From: Chryseobacterium sp. BGARF1
GTDB taxonomy: Bacteria > Bacteroidota > Bacteroidia > Flavobacteriales > Weeksellaceae
NCBI RefSeq assembly: GCF_001677955.1
Contig: NZ_LELA01000081.1
Coordinates: 88,645-152,644, forward strand
Length of the DNA: 64,000 nucleotides
Direction of reading: 5' to 3'
In this document: positions 1 through 7,830 of the stretch, in pieces
Layout: each line of letters opens with the position of its first letter
Numbering within the stretch: the first letter of the stretch is position 1
Translations under genes and position numbers: made by a program
The notes under the pieces: generated by a model
Told to the model about the DNA's origin: nothing
What the model saw: the letters and a program-made list of their open reading frames with translations, nothing else
Database searches by the model: none

Positions 1-207
1 AGAAGAGTTCGTAACAGATACTACCACAAGACTGCTAGAACAGCTCTAAAAGTTTTAAGAAACGAAGAAAACAAAGCAGCAGCTACTGAGCAATTGCCTA
101 AAGTTATCGCTTTGTTAGACAAATTAGCTAAGAAAAACATTATTCACAAGAATAAGGCAGCTAACTTGAAAAGTAAATTGACTAAGCACGTTAATAAATT
201 AGCGTAA
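1..207 (+). CDS. rpsT: 30S ribosomal protein S20, C-terminal part
   Basis: The reading frame is open from the first base, so the start lies outside the window. The 68 visible residues are strongly basic and alanine/lysine-rich, beginning RRVRNRYYHKTARTALK and ending KSKLTKHVNKLA, as expected for the C-terminal two thirds of ribosomal protein S20, which binds 16S rRNA in the small subunit. The stop codon is only 10 nt before a tRNA-Glu gene, with no terminator between, so protein and tRNAs are probably on one transcript. The identification rests on sequence character and is firm. Confidence 0.93.
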   Translation, partial: RRVRNRYYHKTARTALKVLRNEENKAAATEQLPKVIALLDKLAKKNIIHKNKAANLKSKLTKHVNKLA

Positions 208-217
208 TTATATAGTA

Positions 218-289
218 GGCCCGTTCGTCTATCGGTTAGGACCTCAGGTTTTCATCCTGGTAAGAGGGGTTCGACTCCCCTACGGGCTA
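218..289 (+). tRNA. tRNA-Glu (anticodon TTC), copy 1
   Basis: The 72-nt sequence folds as a cloverleaf. The acceptor arms GGCCCGT and ACGGGCT pair with a G-U at the first position. The anticodon stem TCAGG/CCTGG encloses loop TTTTCAT, giving anticodon TTC. The T arm is GGGGTTCGACTCCCC. The 3' CCA is not encoded. It lies 10 nt after rpsT and is identical to the second copy. Confidence 0.97.
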
Positions 290-386
290 CTAATTTTAAT
301 TGCTACTAACCGAGTAATTAAGTAAGAGTTGAAACTTATAAAAACAAAAAAGCTAACCCTGTAGATTTATTTACAGATTGGTAGAT

Positions 387-458
387 GGCCCGTTCGTCTA
401 TCGGTTAGGACCTCAGGTTTTCATCCTGGTAAGAGGGGTTCGACTCCCCTACGGGCTA
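387..458 (+). tRNA. tRNA-Glu (anticodon TTC), copy 2
   Basis: This is a base-for-base repeat of the preceding tRNA-Glu over all 72 nt, with the same acceptor, anticodon (TTC) and T arms and no encoded CCA. The 97-nt spacer between the two is unrelated to the tRNA and contains a small hairpin near 366-383, which may help processing of a joint transcript. A strong terminator follows at once. Confidence 0.97.
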
Positions 459-460
459 CA

Positions 461-495
461 AAAGAGATTTCATATTTTGAAATCTCTTTTTTTTT
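461..495 (+). terminator. Rho-independent terminator after the tRNA-Glu genes
   Basis: A 12-bp stem (461-472 with 478-489, core GAGATTTCA/TGAAATCTC) has a 5-nt loop and runs into a T tract. It ends the rpsT-tRNA-tRNA unit just before the AraC gene. Confidence 0.9.
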
Positions 496-508
496 GTAAA
501 TTTATTCT

Positions 509-1336
509 ATGAATGAGATTCAGAACAAAAATATTCCCACTCATCATTTAAGTTTTGAAGAATTTCAATACGCTACACTAGAAAATGGGCATCCAGAAAA
601 CTTTGATGATGTTCACCGCCACAATTTTTTCGAAATCATTTGGTTTGAAAAAACAAGCAGCGAAAGTATTCTTTATATAGATTTTGAAAAATACTCTGTA
701 AGTGAACATTCAATATGTGTATTGCTTCCCGGACAAGTTTTTAAAATGGATTTAAAAGAAGAGAAAGGACATGTTTTAGCAATAAGTAAAGAGATTTTTG
801 AAGAGATATGTTCAACTGAATCTCTGCAGCTAAAACCGATTTCGCCATTCATAATTAATAAAGAAGATATTGAAAATTGTCGATTATTAATTACTATTCT
901 TAGAGAGGAATATCTGGGTAGATCAAGAAATAATTTTATTAAAGCAATCTTAAGAGCGTTCATTTTATTAGTGACTGACAAACTGAGCCTTCAAAGATCT
1001 AAAAATATTGATCTTCAAAGGATGGAGTTTCTTACAGATTTGATTAATGAAAACTACACTTCGCAAAAAGAGACCGATTTCTACGCAGAATCTTTGAACA
1101 TTACAACTCATCATTTGAATCATGTTGTAAGAAAATTGAGAGGAACGACTGTCAAAAAATTAGTATCTCAAAGAATCGTGCTCGAAGCCAAAAGAGAATT
1201 ATCTTATGGGCAGAAGAGTATAAAAGAAATTTCCTATCAATTAGGATTCACAGATTCCTCATATTTTTCTAGGCTTTTTAAAAAACAAACCGGTTTTTCT
1301 CCCGAAATTTTTAAAACTGAAAATTCTAGAGGATAA
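509..1336 (+). CDS. AraC-family transcriptional regulator
   Basis: This is a 275-residue regulator. The first ~160 residues look like a cupin-type sensing domain (HRHNFFEIIWF near residue 37 is the usual entry strand). The last ~100 residues are the double helix-turn-helix DNA-binding domain: the first helix pair is near FYAESLNITTHHLNHVVRK, and the second near IKEISYQLGFTDSSYFSRLFKKQTGFSP, which closely matches the AraC signature. It sits 97 nt upstream of an MFS efflux gene in the same direction. Two direct 9-mers 21 bp apart lie between them, just where an AraC activator would bind. The inferred role is activation of that pump in response to an unknown ligand. The start is the ATG 13 nt after the preceding terminator. 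Confidence 0.88.
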   Translation: MNEIQNKNIPTHHLSFEEFQYATLENGHPENFDDVHRHNFFEIIWFEKTSSESILYIDFEKYSVSEHSICVLLPGQVFKMDLKEEKGHVLAISKEIFEEICSTESLQLKPISPFIINKEDIENCRLLITILREEYLGRSRNNFIKAILRAFILLVTDKLSLQRSKNIDLQRMEFLTDLINENYTSQKETDFYAESLNITTHHLNHVVRKLRGTTVKKLVSQRIVLEAKRELSYGQKSIKEISYQLGFTDSSYFSRLFKKQTGFSPEIFKTENSRG

Positions 1337-1351
1337 ATAATTTCAAGAATA

Positions 1352-1381
1352 TTCAGTTTGTGCTTATCAATCTTCAGTTTG
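1352..1381 (+). promoter_or_regulatory. Direct repeat, candidate AraC-type operator
   Basis: TTCAGTTTG occurs at 1352-1360 and again at 1373-1381, in the same orientation and 21 bp start to start, which is two DNA turns. AraC-family dimers typically bind direct repeats with this spacing. The second copy ends 4 nt before a -33-like TTG. The assignment to the upstream regulator is inferred. Confidence 0.55.
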
Positions 1382-1385
1382 GATA

Positions 1386-1416
1386 TTGAAATATAAAGGG
1401 ATCTTTATCAGCTTTG
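1386..1416 (+). promoter_or_regulatory. Candidate Bacteroidetes promoter for the MFS gene
   Basis: TTG (1386-1388), a 20-nt spacer and CAGCTTTG (1409-1416) fit the Bacteroidetes pattern TTG-N~20-TAnnTTTG with one mismatch in the -7 box. The start codon follows 17 nt later. A weak -7 box next to an activator-like site suits positive control. Confidence 0.5.
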
Positions 1417-1433
1417 CATTTTAAATATTACTT

Positions 1434-2630
1434 ATGAGAAACTTCAGTATTGTTGTTTTTATATTGGCTTTACTCAACGCTTTAGAATCATTAAGCATTG
1501 ATCTTTATTTGCCTGCTTTTCCTATTATGGCTGAGATATTCAATACAGAGATCGGTAATATTCAGATTTCTATATCTACTTTTTTCGCAGGGTTCGCTAT
1601 AGGACAATTATTATGGGGACCATTATCTGACAAGAAAGGGCGAAAGCCTATTTTATACGCAGGAGTTCTTCTTTTTATCATGGCAACAACGGCAATAATT
1701 TTCACCAGTAATGTTTATGTCCTATGGATACTTCGCTTTATTCAGGCATTTGGCGGAAGTGCCGGAATCGTTGTAGGGAGAGCAATTGTCACCGACATGT
1801 ATGAGCGGAAAAAAGCAATTTCTATTTTTTCTACGCAATCACAAATTAGTGGTATTGCACCTATTTTAGCACCAATAATTGGAAGTTTACTCTTAAAATT
1901 TTGGGGTTGGGAAAGTGCATTTGTTGTTCTGTCATTATTAGGTGCGATCTCCTTGCTTCTAATTATAAAATACATCCCAGAAACCAATAAAAAAGCAGCG
2001 AAACAAGAAGGCATCGTTGAAGAAAATATTTTAAGGTCACAAATAAAATATATATTAGCCAATAGAGAATTTATTAAAAATACAATCATCGGAAGTATTG
2101 CATTTGCATCACTGATTATTTACATTTCAAATTCACCTTTTCTATTCATGCAGATCCATGGATTTAGTTCAGAAAAATACAGTTTAATATTTGCTTTTAA
2201 TTCCATTGCATTGATACTTGCTGCTTATTTTACACCGAAACTTCTATTCCGTTTTAGCGAATCTCAAATAATGTCTTTCGCAGTCTTCTTGCTTACGATC
2301 TCAACTTTATTACACATATTAGCCTCCTATTTTCACTTATCAGCCATTATCGAAATTATTTTTCTCTACATATCGATTTTTGCAATTGGTCTATTATTTC
2401 CTATTACCACAGCGGGAGCTTTATCGTCTTTCAAAGAAGGAAAGGGAGTGGCTTCTGCCTTATTAGGCTTTTTACAATTGATTACCACTTTTATACTATC
2501 TGCCATGGTAGGATTACTAAAATCTGATTCGGCAATGCCTATGGTTATTACGCGTGCTATGCTTTCTATCATCGCTTTCGCCATCATTTGTATTGAATTT
2601 AAAAAGAGTAAAATTCTTAATGAAAATTAA
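1434..2630 (+). CDS. MFS multidrug transporter, Bcr/CflA type
   Basis: A 398-residue inner-membrane protein with about 12 hydrophobic segments, the normal size for drug:H+ antiporters of the Bcr/CflA group. Diagnostic features are the N-terminal SIDLYLPAFP near residues 21-30, matching the family's DMYLPALP-like motif, and the MFS motif A GPLSDKKGRKP at 62-72. It probably exports a small drug or metabolite by proton exchange. It follows an AraC regulator whose candidate operator lies just upstream. The substrate cannot be read from the sequence. Confidence 0.88.
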   Translation: MRNFSIVVFILALLNALESLSIDLYLPAFPIMAEIFNTEIGNIQISISTFFAGFAIGQLLWGPLSDKKGRKPILYAGVLLFIMATTAIIFTSNVYVLWILRFIQAFGGSAGIVVGRAIVTDMYERKKAISIFSTQSQISGIAPILAPIIGSLLLKFWGWESAFVVLSLLGAISLLLIIKYIPETNKKAAKQEGIVEENILRSQIKYILANREFIKNTIIGSIAFASLIIYISNSPFLFMQIHGFSSEKYSLIFAFNSIALILAAYFTPKLLFRFSESQIMSFAVFLLTISTLLHILASYFHLSAIIEIIFLYISIFAIGLLFPITTAGALSSFKEGKGVASALLGFLQLITTFILSAMVGLLKSDSAMPMVITRAMLSIIAFAIICIEFKKSKILNEN

Positions 2631-2659
2631 ATTACTTTAAAAATTACAATTAAAAATTC

Positions 2660-2667
2660 TATCTTTG
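2660..2667 (+). promoter_or_regulatory. -7 promoter box of the gntR gene
   Basis: TATCTTTG fits TAnnTTTG exactly and lies 31 nt before the start codon. The expected transcription start falls inside the inverted repeat that follows, so a protein bound there would block initiation. Confidence 0.6.
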
Positions 2668-2672
2668 CAATT

Positions 2673-2689
2673 CATCAGATGATATGATG
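2673..2689 (+). promoter_or_regulatory. Candidate GntR operator, copy 1
   Basis: CATCA and TGATG form an inverted repeat with a 7-nt centre. The whole site, with its flanking AATT, is repeated exactly upstream of the next gene (3372-3388). Its position at the predicted transcription start suggests autorepression by the gene product. Confidence 0.65.
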
Positions 2690-2697
2690 TTTTTATC

Positions 2698-3354
2698 ATG
2701 CAGATTCAAAGAAAAACTTTAGCACAGGAAGTAGCCGAAAGATTGATCGAAGGAATATCCAACGATGAATATGTTATTGGCGAAAAACTGCCAATTGAAC
2801 CTGAGCTGATGAAGATCTATGGTGTGGGCCGCTCTAGTATTCGTGAGGCGATAAAGATTTTATCAATTCAGGGAATTCTTAATGTACAGCAAGGTGTAGG
2901 AACTTTTGTAGTTTCTAAAAATGCTCACGAATCTTTAGAATCTCAAATGAATAAAGCTCAGATCGAGGAAGTACAGGAAGTACGTTCACTGCTTGATTCT
3001 AAAATTGCAGCAAAAGCAGCGATCAACCGAACTGAAAAAGATCTAGGAACAATTCAAAATTATCTGAATCTTAGAAATCAATTTGCAGAAGAAAATCTGG
3101 CGACAGAATGTTATCAGACAGATATTAATTTCCATTTAGCCATTGCAGAAGCTTGCGGAAATGATCTTTTAAAAGAAATCTACAAAATAGCAACGAAACA
3201 TATTATGAGTTCTTTCGAAACAAGACATCATAACAATACAGAATCATTTAAAATTTCTCAGAAAATACATACCGACCTTTATTTGTCTATTGAAAACGGA
3301 GATGCTGAGAAAGCTGCTATCATTGCTCAAAAAATAGTAGATCAGATCTATTAA
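2698..3354 (+). CDS. GntR-family transcriptional regulator, FadR subfamily
   Basis: A 218-residue regulator with a winged helix at residues ~1-75, including the typical EKLPIEPELMKIYGVGRSSI and REAIKILSIQGIL. A helical FCD-like ligand domain occupies ~95-215 and includes DINFHLAIAEACGNDLL, a metal- or ligand-binding helix of this family. FadR-type proteins usually sense a small organic acid and dissociate from paired operators. Identical inverted repeats in front of this gene and in front of the following MFS gene make it the likely local repressor of both. The effector is unknown. Confidence 0.88.
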   Translation: MQIQRKTLAQEVAERLIEGISNDEYVIGEKLPIEPELMKIYGVGRSSIREAIKILSIQGILNVQQGVGTFVVSKNAHESLESQMNKAQIEEVQEVRSLLDSKIAAKAAINRTEKDLGTIQNYLNLRNQFAEENLATECYQTDINFHLAIAEACGNDLLKEIYKIATKHIMSSFETRHHNNTESFKISQKIHTDLYLSIENGDAEKAAIIAQKIVDQIY

Positions 3355-3371
3355 AAAAATTTAACAAAATT

Positions 3372-3388
3372 CATCAGATGATATGATG
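3372..3388 (+). promoter_or_regulatory. Candidate GntR operator, copy 2
   Basis: This is an exact copy of the 17-nt inverted repeat upstream of gntR, and the identity extends over 21 nt including AATT on the left. It lies 14 nt before the MFS start codon. No clear TAnnTTTG box is visible here, so it may act as a roadblock or control a weaker promoter. Confidence 0.65.
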
Positions 3389-3402
3389 AATAAAATAATA
3401 AC

Positions 3403-4608
3403 ATGGAAAATATTACTACCAAAACAATTGACACCACAAAAATTGTTTATCCTATCCTCTTTATGATCAGTTTTTCACATTTTTTGAATGACCTGATCCA
3501 ATCTACGATTCCTTCATTGTATCCTATTTTGAAAGGAGAATTCAGTCTATCTTTTTCACAAATTGGAATCATCACATTAGTATTTCAACTCACCGCATCT
3601 ATTTTGCAGCCTTTTGTTGGGATTTATACTGATAAAAAACCAAATCCCAGGTCTTTAGCGATCGGAATGGCATTATCAATGGCTGGATTGCTTTTGTTGG
3701 CTGCAGCTCATCAATATTATGTAATTCTAATTTCAGTAGCATTAATAGGAATGGGATCTTCTATCTTTCATCCTGAAGCTTCAAGGGTTGCGCAATTGGC
3801 ATCGGGCGGACAAAAAGGATTGGCCCAATCTATATTTCAGGTAGGTGGAAATTCAGGAAGTGCAATAGGACCGCTTTTGGTAGCATTGATTATTCTTCCT
3901 TTGGGACAAGGTTACGTAGGATTGTTTGCCATCGCAGCTTTCATCGGAATTATTGTATTATGGAGAATCGGAAACTGGTATGCTGAAAGACTATCATTAA
4001 AAAAATCTGCTAAACACCCAAGTGATATTATTGAGATACAGCTTTCCCGCAAAAAGATTTTGTTTTCTGTATCCATTTTATTGGCTCTTATTTTTTCAAA
4101 GTACATTTACCTGGCTTCAATGACCAATTATTTTACCTTCTTTTTGATTGATAAATTCCATGTTTCGGTACAAGATTCTCAACTTTATTTGTTCATATTT
4201 TTAGCGGCAGTTGCTGTTGGAACAATTTTAGGGGGAAAATTAGGAGATAAATATGGCAGGAAGAAGATCATATGGGCTTCTATTTTGGGAGCCGCACCAT
4301 TTACTCTCTGCCTTCCTTATCTTTCATTATTTTGGACGATCATTTTCGCTGTTTTAATAGGATTGATCATAGCTTCAGCATTTTCCGCAATATTAGTTTA
4401 CGCCACAGACCTTATACCCAATAAAATCGGATTGGTTGCCGGATTATTCTTCGGTTTCATGTTTGGAATGGGTGGAATTGGTTCTGCAATATTAGGCGCC
4501 GTTGCAGATGATACCAGTATAGAATTTGTATTTAAAATTTGCGCATTCTTACCTTTAATGGGGATCATCACTGCATTTTTACCCAATATAAAAGGACATA
4601 AAAAATAG
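3403..4608 (+). CDS. MFS transporter, fosmidomycin-resistance (Fsr) type
   Basis: A 401-residue inner-membrane transporter with about 12 membrane spans. The N-terminal part (FSHFLNDLIQSTIPSLYPIL, then GIYTDKKPNPRSLAIGMALS) and the GSSIFHPEASRVAQLASGG stretch near residues 125-140 are characteristic of the Fsr branch of the major facilitator superfamily. E. coli Fsr exports fosmidomycin, but many homologues have other, unknown substrates. It is probably controlled by the GntR protein encoded 48 nt upstream through the shared inverted repeat. A strong bidirectional terminator follows. Confidence 0.82.
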   Translation: MENITTKTIDTTKIVYPILFMISFSHFLNDLIQSTIPSLYPILKGEFSLSFSQIGIITLVFQLTASILQPFVGIYTDKKPNPRSLAIGMALSMAGLLLLAAAHQYYVILISVALIGMGSSIFHPEASRVAQLASGGQKGLAQSIFQVGGNSGSAIGPLLVALIILPLGQGYVGLFAIAAFIGIIVLWRIGNWYAERLSLKKSAKHPSDIIEIQLSRKKILFSVSILLALIFSKYIYLASMTNYFTFFLIDKFHVSVQDSQLYLFIFLAAVAVGTILGGKLGDKYGRKKIIWASILGAAPFTLCLPYLSLFWTIIFAVLIGLIIASAFSAILVYATDLIPNKIGLVAGLFFGFMFGMGGIGSAILGAVADDTSIEFVFKICAFLPLMGIITAFLPNIKGHKK

Positions 4609-4648
4609 CCTCACCAAAGCTGATGAGGACTACATAAAATTTAAATTA

Positions 4649-4705
4649 AATAGAATTTTAGGTTTAAAGATCATTTATAAAAATGGCTTTTCCTAAAATT
4701 CTATT
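4649..4705. terminator. Bidirectional terminator between convergent genes
   Basis: AATAGAATTTTAGG (4649-4662) and its complement (4692-4705) form a 14-bp stem around a 29-nt loop, with T-rich sequence after the stem on both strands. It separates the MFS gene (plus) from the metal region (minus). Confidence 0.7.
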
Positions 4706-4711
4706 TTTTAT

Positions 4712-5653
4712 TTAAATCCCAAAGTTGATAAAAACACTGAATATGGATTTCGCCTCAATATCTCCTGCTGCCAAATTGGTGTAAGTAGGAAGCATTAATT
4801 CTGTTCCCAGACTCAATTTTTTAAAGGAAGCTTCAAAGCCCATTTTTCCATACAAAGCACTTCCTGCAGTTTTCGGAAGGTTTTCTTTATATTGACGGTT
4901 TCTGTCATAAACTTCGCCCTGAAAACCGGCTTTTCCAGAGATAATGGTTTTCTCATCTCTAAAAATTTCATAAAATCCGGTGGCTGAATAATTCCATTGA
5001 TTGCCAAACTGGTAGTGTTTCTTATTCTCAGTTTTTATGGTATAATCAGTGTTTAGAAGTACAGCCACTTTATTTTTCTGAAATCTGTAATTCAAAACAG
5101 CCTGATAATCCCAACTTCCGGTTCCCAACTGAAAACTTGGATTAACTCCTGAAACTCCTTTTTCATCAAATTTACCGAGTGGAACTTTCACTCCTACTCC
5201 ACCATTCAGCTCATGTGTATTGTCTTTTGAATTGATTAGTTTGTAAATTCCCATCAGATTAAAATCGCCAATCCCTTTGATATTAATGTCACCCTGCAAA
5301 GTTTTCTTTTCATGAAAATGAAACGGTAAACTTGCATAAACACTTAATTTTTGAGTTAAAGGAACTTTAGCCCAAATCTGAATGGTATTAAAATATTGGT
5401 CTTGGGTCAAATCTTTCACAAATAAATTTTCTTTTGCTTTGTAATGTTGAGCAAAATATTTAATACCGATAAACTGAGGATTTAAGAGCGACTCAAAACC
5501 GGAAGAGCCGTTTCCTGCAGCACATCCGCAAGCATCACATTCATTAAATAAAATTTCACTCAGATTGTTTGGAATATACAAACTGTCATTGATTGATTTA
5601 GCCTGATTTAAATTAAATAAAACCAAACTTAAGATTAAAAATATCTTCTTCAT
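4712..5653 (-). CDS. Exported beta-barrel-like protein with a CxxCxC motif, partner of the di-heme enzyme
   Basis: A 313-residue protein with an N-terminal signal peptide (residues 1-19). A short cysteine motif, CDACGCAAG, follows at residues 39-47. After it the sequence shows alternating polar and hydrophobic strands ending in phenylalanine and isoleucine, which suggests an outer-membrane barrel. I do not recognise a named family with certainty; similar proteins are usually annotated as transporter-like. It starts 12 nt after the MauG/MbnH-like gene and is the third member of an apparent operon mbnP-like, mbnH-like, barrel. The three cysteines near the mature N-terminus could bind copper. 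Function is inferred from context only. Confidence 0.6.
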   Translation of the reverse strand: MKKIFLILSLVLFNLNQAKSINDSLYIPNNLSEILFNECDACGCAAGNGSSGFESLLNPQFIGIKYFAQHYKAKENLFVKDLTQDQYFNTIQIWAKVPLTQKLSVYASLPFHFHEKKTLQGDINIKGIGDFNLMGIYKLINSKDNTHELNGGVGVKVPLGKFDEKGVSGVNPSFQLGTGSWDYQAVLNYRFQKNKVAVLLNTDYTIKTENKKHYQFGNQWNYSATGFYEIFRDEKTIISGKAGFQGEVYDRNRQYKENLPKTAGSALYGKMGFEASFKKLSLGTELMLPTYTNLAAGDIEAKSIFSVFINFGI

Positions 5654-5665
5654 TTTAATTAAAAT

Positions 5666-6721
5666 TTATTCCGCAAACTTGGGATTAGAAATAAAACTTT
5701 TGTCGGACAAAGTCTTTAGAAAAGCAATAATGAATTGCTTTTCCTGAGCGTTCATCGCAATTCCTAGATGATCATTCTGTTTCAGTTGCGGGTCAAGATT
5801 GGGATCATCTTCTACATTATCTGAATAGAAATTGAGCACTGCTTCCAACGTATAAAATCTTCCGTCGTGCATGTAAGGCGAAGTATATTCTACATTTCTC
5901 AAACTCGGAACTCTGAATTTCATCCAGTCATTTTGGTTAAGCGTCACCCGATGTCGTCCTGCATCTTTGAACTGAGTATTGTAATACATCCCGGTATTCC
6001 TAAAACTTTCATCGGTAAATAATTCTCCGCTGTGACAAGACGCGCATTTTTGCTGAAACAAAGCCATTCCTTGAGATTCTTCAGAGTTTAACTTTTCTTT
6101 TCCCTGCTTGAAACGGTCATATTTTGAATCAGCAGAAATTAAAGTAACCATAAACTGAGACAATGCTTTCAAAACTCTTTCTCCTGTCATATTTTCGTCT
6201 CCATAAGCCTGTTTAAACAATTTTCTGTAAACCTCATCTTTGCTGAGTTTTGCAATTGCTTCAGGCATAGAGCTATCCATTTCGTTTACATCCGTCATCG
6301 GAATGATCGGTTGTTGGTTTAAATTATGAATTACGCCATCCCACATGTATCGTTTCAAAAACGCCATATTTTGGATCGGTGGTGCATTTCTGATCCCTAA
6401 TCTGTCATCAATTCCGTGACTTACCGTGTGACCGTGATGGGTAAACGCATTTTCCTGAATATGACAAAAACCACATGAAATCGTATTGTTTCTGGAAAGT
6501 CTGCCTTCATAAAATAATTTTCTTCCCAACTCCACTCCATTTTTTGTGATAGGATTTTCTGTTGAGTCGAAAGTAATTTCCGGAAAATAAGAAGGAAACT
6601 GAAGATGAACAGTTTCATCTTTTTCTAAAGGTTGAATAACTTCTTCAGAACACGAGATGAAATTCAGAAAAGAAATAAAGACCAGTCCGATTTTAAAAAT
6701 CTGCTTAATCATTGTGAACAT
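5666..6721 (-). CDS. Di-heme cytochrome c peroxidase family protein (MbnH/MauG-like)
   Basis: A 351-residue lipoprotein (lipobox FISC, cysteine 24) with two c-type heme sites, CGFCH at 83-87 and CASCH at 226-230, and the MWDG motif near 126-129 common in this superfamily. The family covers bacterial cytochrome c peroxidases and the high-valent iron enzymes MauG and MbnH. The gene overlaps the end of an MbnP-like gene; MbnH is known to oxidise a tryptophan of MbnP to kynurenine to create a copper site. This pairing favours the MbnH role over simple peroxide removal. A second ATG three codons in (6712) would shorten the overlap to 8 nt. The assignment to the superfamily is firm and the exact reaction inferred. 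Confidence 0.85.
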   Translation of the reverse strand: MFTMIKQIFKIGLVFISFLNFISCSEEVIQPLEKDETVHLQFPSYFPEITFDSTENPITKNGVELGRKLFYEGRLSRNNTISCGFCHIQENAFTHHGHTVSHGIDDRLGIRNAPPIQNMAFLKRYMWDGVIHNLNQQPIIPMTDVNEMDSSMPEAIAKLSKDEVYRKLFKQAYGDENMTGERVLKALSQFMVTLISADSKYDRFKQGKEKLNSEESQGMALFQQKCASCHSGELFTDESFRNTGMYYNTQFKDAGRHRVTLNQNDWMKFRVPSLRNVEYTSPYMHDGRFYTLEAVLNFYSDNVEDDPNLDPQLKQNDHLGIAMNAQEKQFIIAFLKTLSDKSFISNPKFAE

Positions 6722-7532
6722 GGTCTACTTTAAACATTTTGGTTAAATTATTCGTCACATTCACCAAATGCTGATTAGAACCCATGGCCATATCATTTGT
6801 TGTGGAAAGGCTTATTGCTGTTTCTCCGCTTAAATATTGATTAAAATCTGCCAAAATATGAATGGAAGGTTTTATACTTGCAGAAACTCTTGCTGTTGTG
6901 GGAAGGTCTAAAATTACTTCACGATATAAATCCGGAGTATTGTTTGCGGTAACATTTCCCATGTTTCCGGTGTGATTCATAAATTCTGTATTAGCAGAAC
7001 CTATCCCGTATTTTCCTTCCAATTTCACGAAAATATATCCTGCAGCCCAAGACCAGGTGAGACTTTCTTTTTTAGCTTTTTCCCAAAATTCTGCCTGTCC
7101 GTTTTGTCCGAGTAAATACGCGTTCTGACTGATTCCCAATCCGAATTTTATTTTTTTATAATTGTTTTTTGGAATTTCATCTAAATCTACATAAACAATT
7201 CCCGCAACTGCCTTTTCCTGATTGATGATAAAAGCACCTTTATCAGGATTATTTTCGTGGTATTTAAATTCATTTCCGTTTTCATCGATTAAACTGATGT
7301 TGCTGATGACGTATTTTAAAGTTGAAAACTGATGTTTTTGTCCGTTTGAAGAGGTTTGCGTTGTCTGATTGAAAACAATATCTCCTAAATTATTGAAACC
7401 GTTTTCGAACTTCAGCTGAATTTTTCCTTTTGTTTCTGGTGATGAATCTTCTTCATCGCTGTTTCTACATGATGTAAAAGTGAAAAAAGTAAAGGCAATA
7501 AATAATAATGATAAAAATTTATAAATTTTCAT
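6705..7532 (-). CDS. MbnP-like copper-binding lipoprotein
   Basis: A 275-residue lipoprotein (lipobox FTSC, cysteine 22). The body carries features I associate with the MbnP family: an early GKIQLKFEN strand, FSTLKYVISNISL near residue 70, and a central ESLTWSWAAGYIFVKLEG segment whose WxW tryptophans resemble the region modified by MbnH in methanotroph MbnP. Histidines occur late in the protein (HLVNV, HVHND). It is probably a periplasmic copper-binding protein, first gene of an operon with the di-heme enzyme (overlap) and the barrel-like protein. Family membership is by pattern recognition and should be confirmed by a profile search. Confidence 0.75.
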   Translation of the reverse strand: MKIYKFLSLLFIAFTFFTFTSCRNSDEEDSSPETKGKIQLKFENGFNNLGDIVFNQTTQTSSNGQKHQFSTLKYVISNISLIDENGNEFKYHENNPDKGAFIINQEKAVAGIVYVDLDEIPKNNYKKIKFGLGISQNAYLLGQNGQAEFWEKAKKESLTWSWAAGYIFVKLEGKYGIGSANTEFMNHTGNMGNVTANNTPDLYREVILDLPTTARVSASIKPSIHILADFNQYLSGETAISLSTTNDMAMGSNQHLVNVTNNLTKMFKVDHVHND

Positions 7533-7830
7533 TTTTTGATTTTTTAGTGATAAATATGTTAGCTTAATTCAGGATAAGAAATATTGATAACAGTTTGTAA
7601 TCTTTAAAATTTGAAAAGATTTTTTTACGCAAAGATTCTTGTATTTAAACTTTATATTTTAGAAAGCAAAGGCAAATAAATTTGCATCGCGAAGCGTGAG
7701 CAACAGCTTTATCAATCAATTTATTGATTTTTCTTTGCCTACTTAAATCAAAATTATTTTAATACTTCTTTGCGTTAAATAACTAACTATTGATATTCAT
7801 TATTTAACCTGAACTCAAATTATATTGAGA
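7533..7830. other. Gene-free leader region upstream of the MbnP-like gene
   Basis: About 300 nt of AT-rich sequence with no convincing reading frame. It holds poly-T runs and a weak, imperfect hairpin around 7670-7740 (GGCAAA and TTTGCC arms). It presumably contains the promoter of the minus-strand MbnP operon, but I see no exact TAnnTTTG box. Confidence 0.4.

Noticed and set aside
387..458. The second tRNA-Glu as a possible assembly duplicate
   Set aside because: Flanking sequences differ on both sides, so it is a true second copy.
7670..7740. Imperfect GGCAAA/TTTGCC hairpin before the structured repeat
   Set aside because: Pairing is interrupted and AT-rich; it does not exceed what is expected in such sequence.
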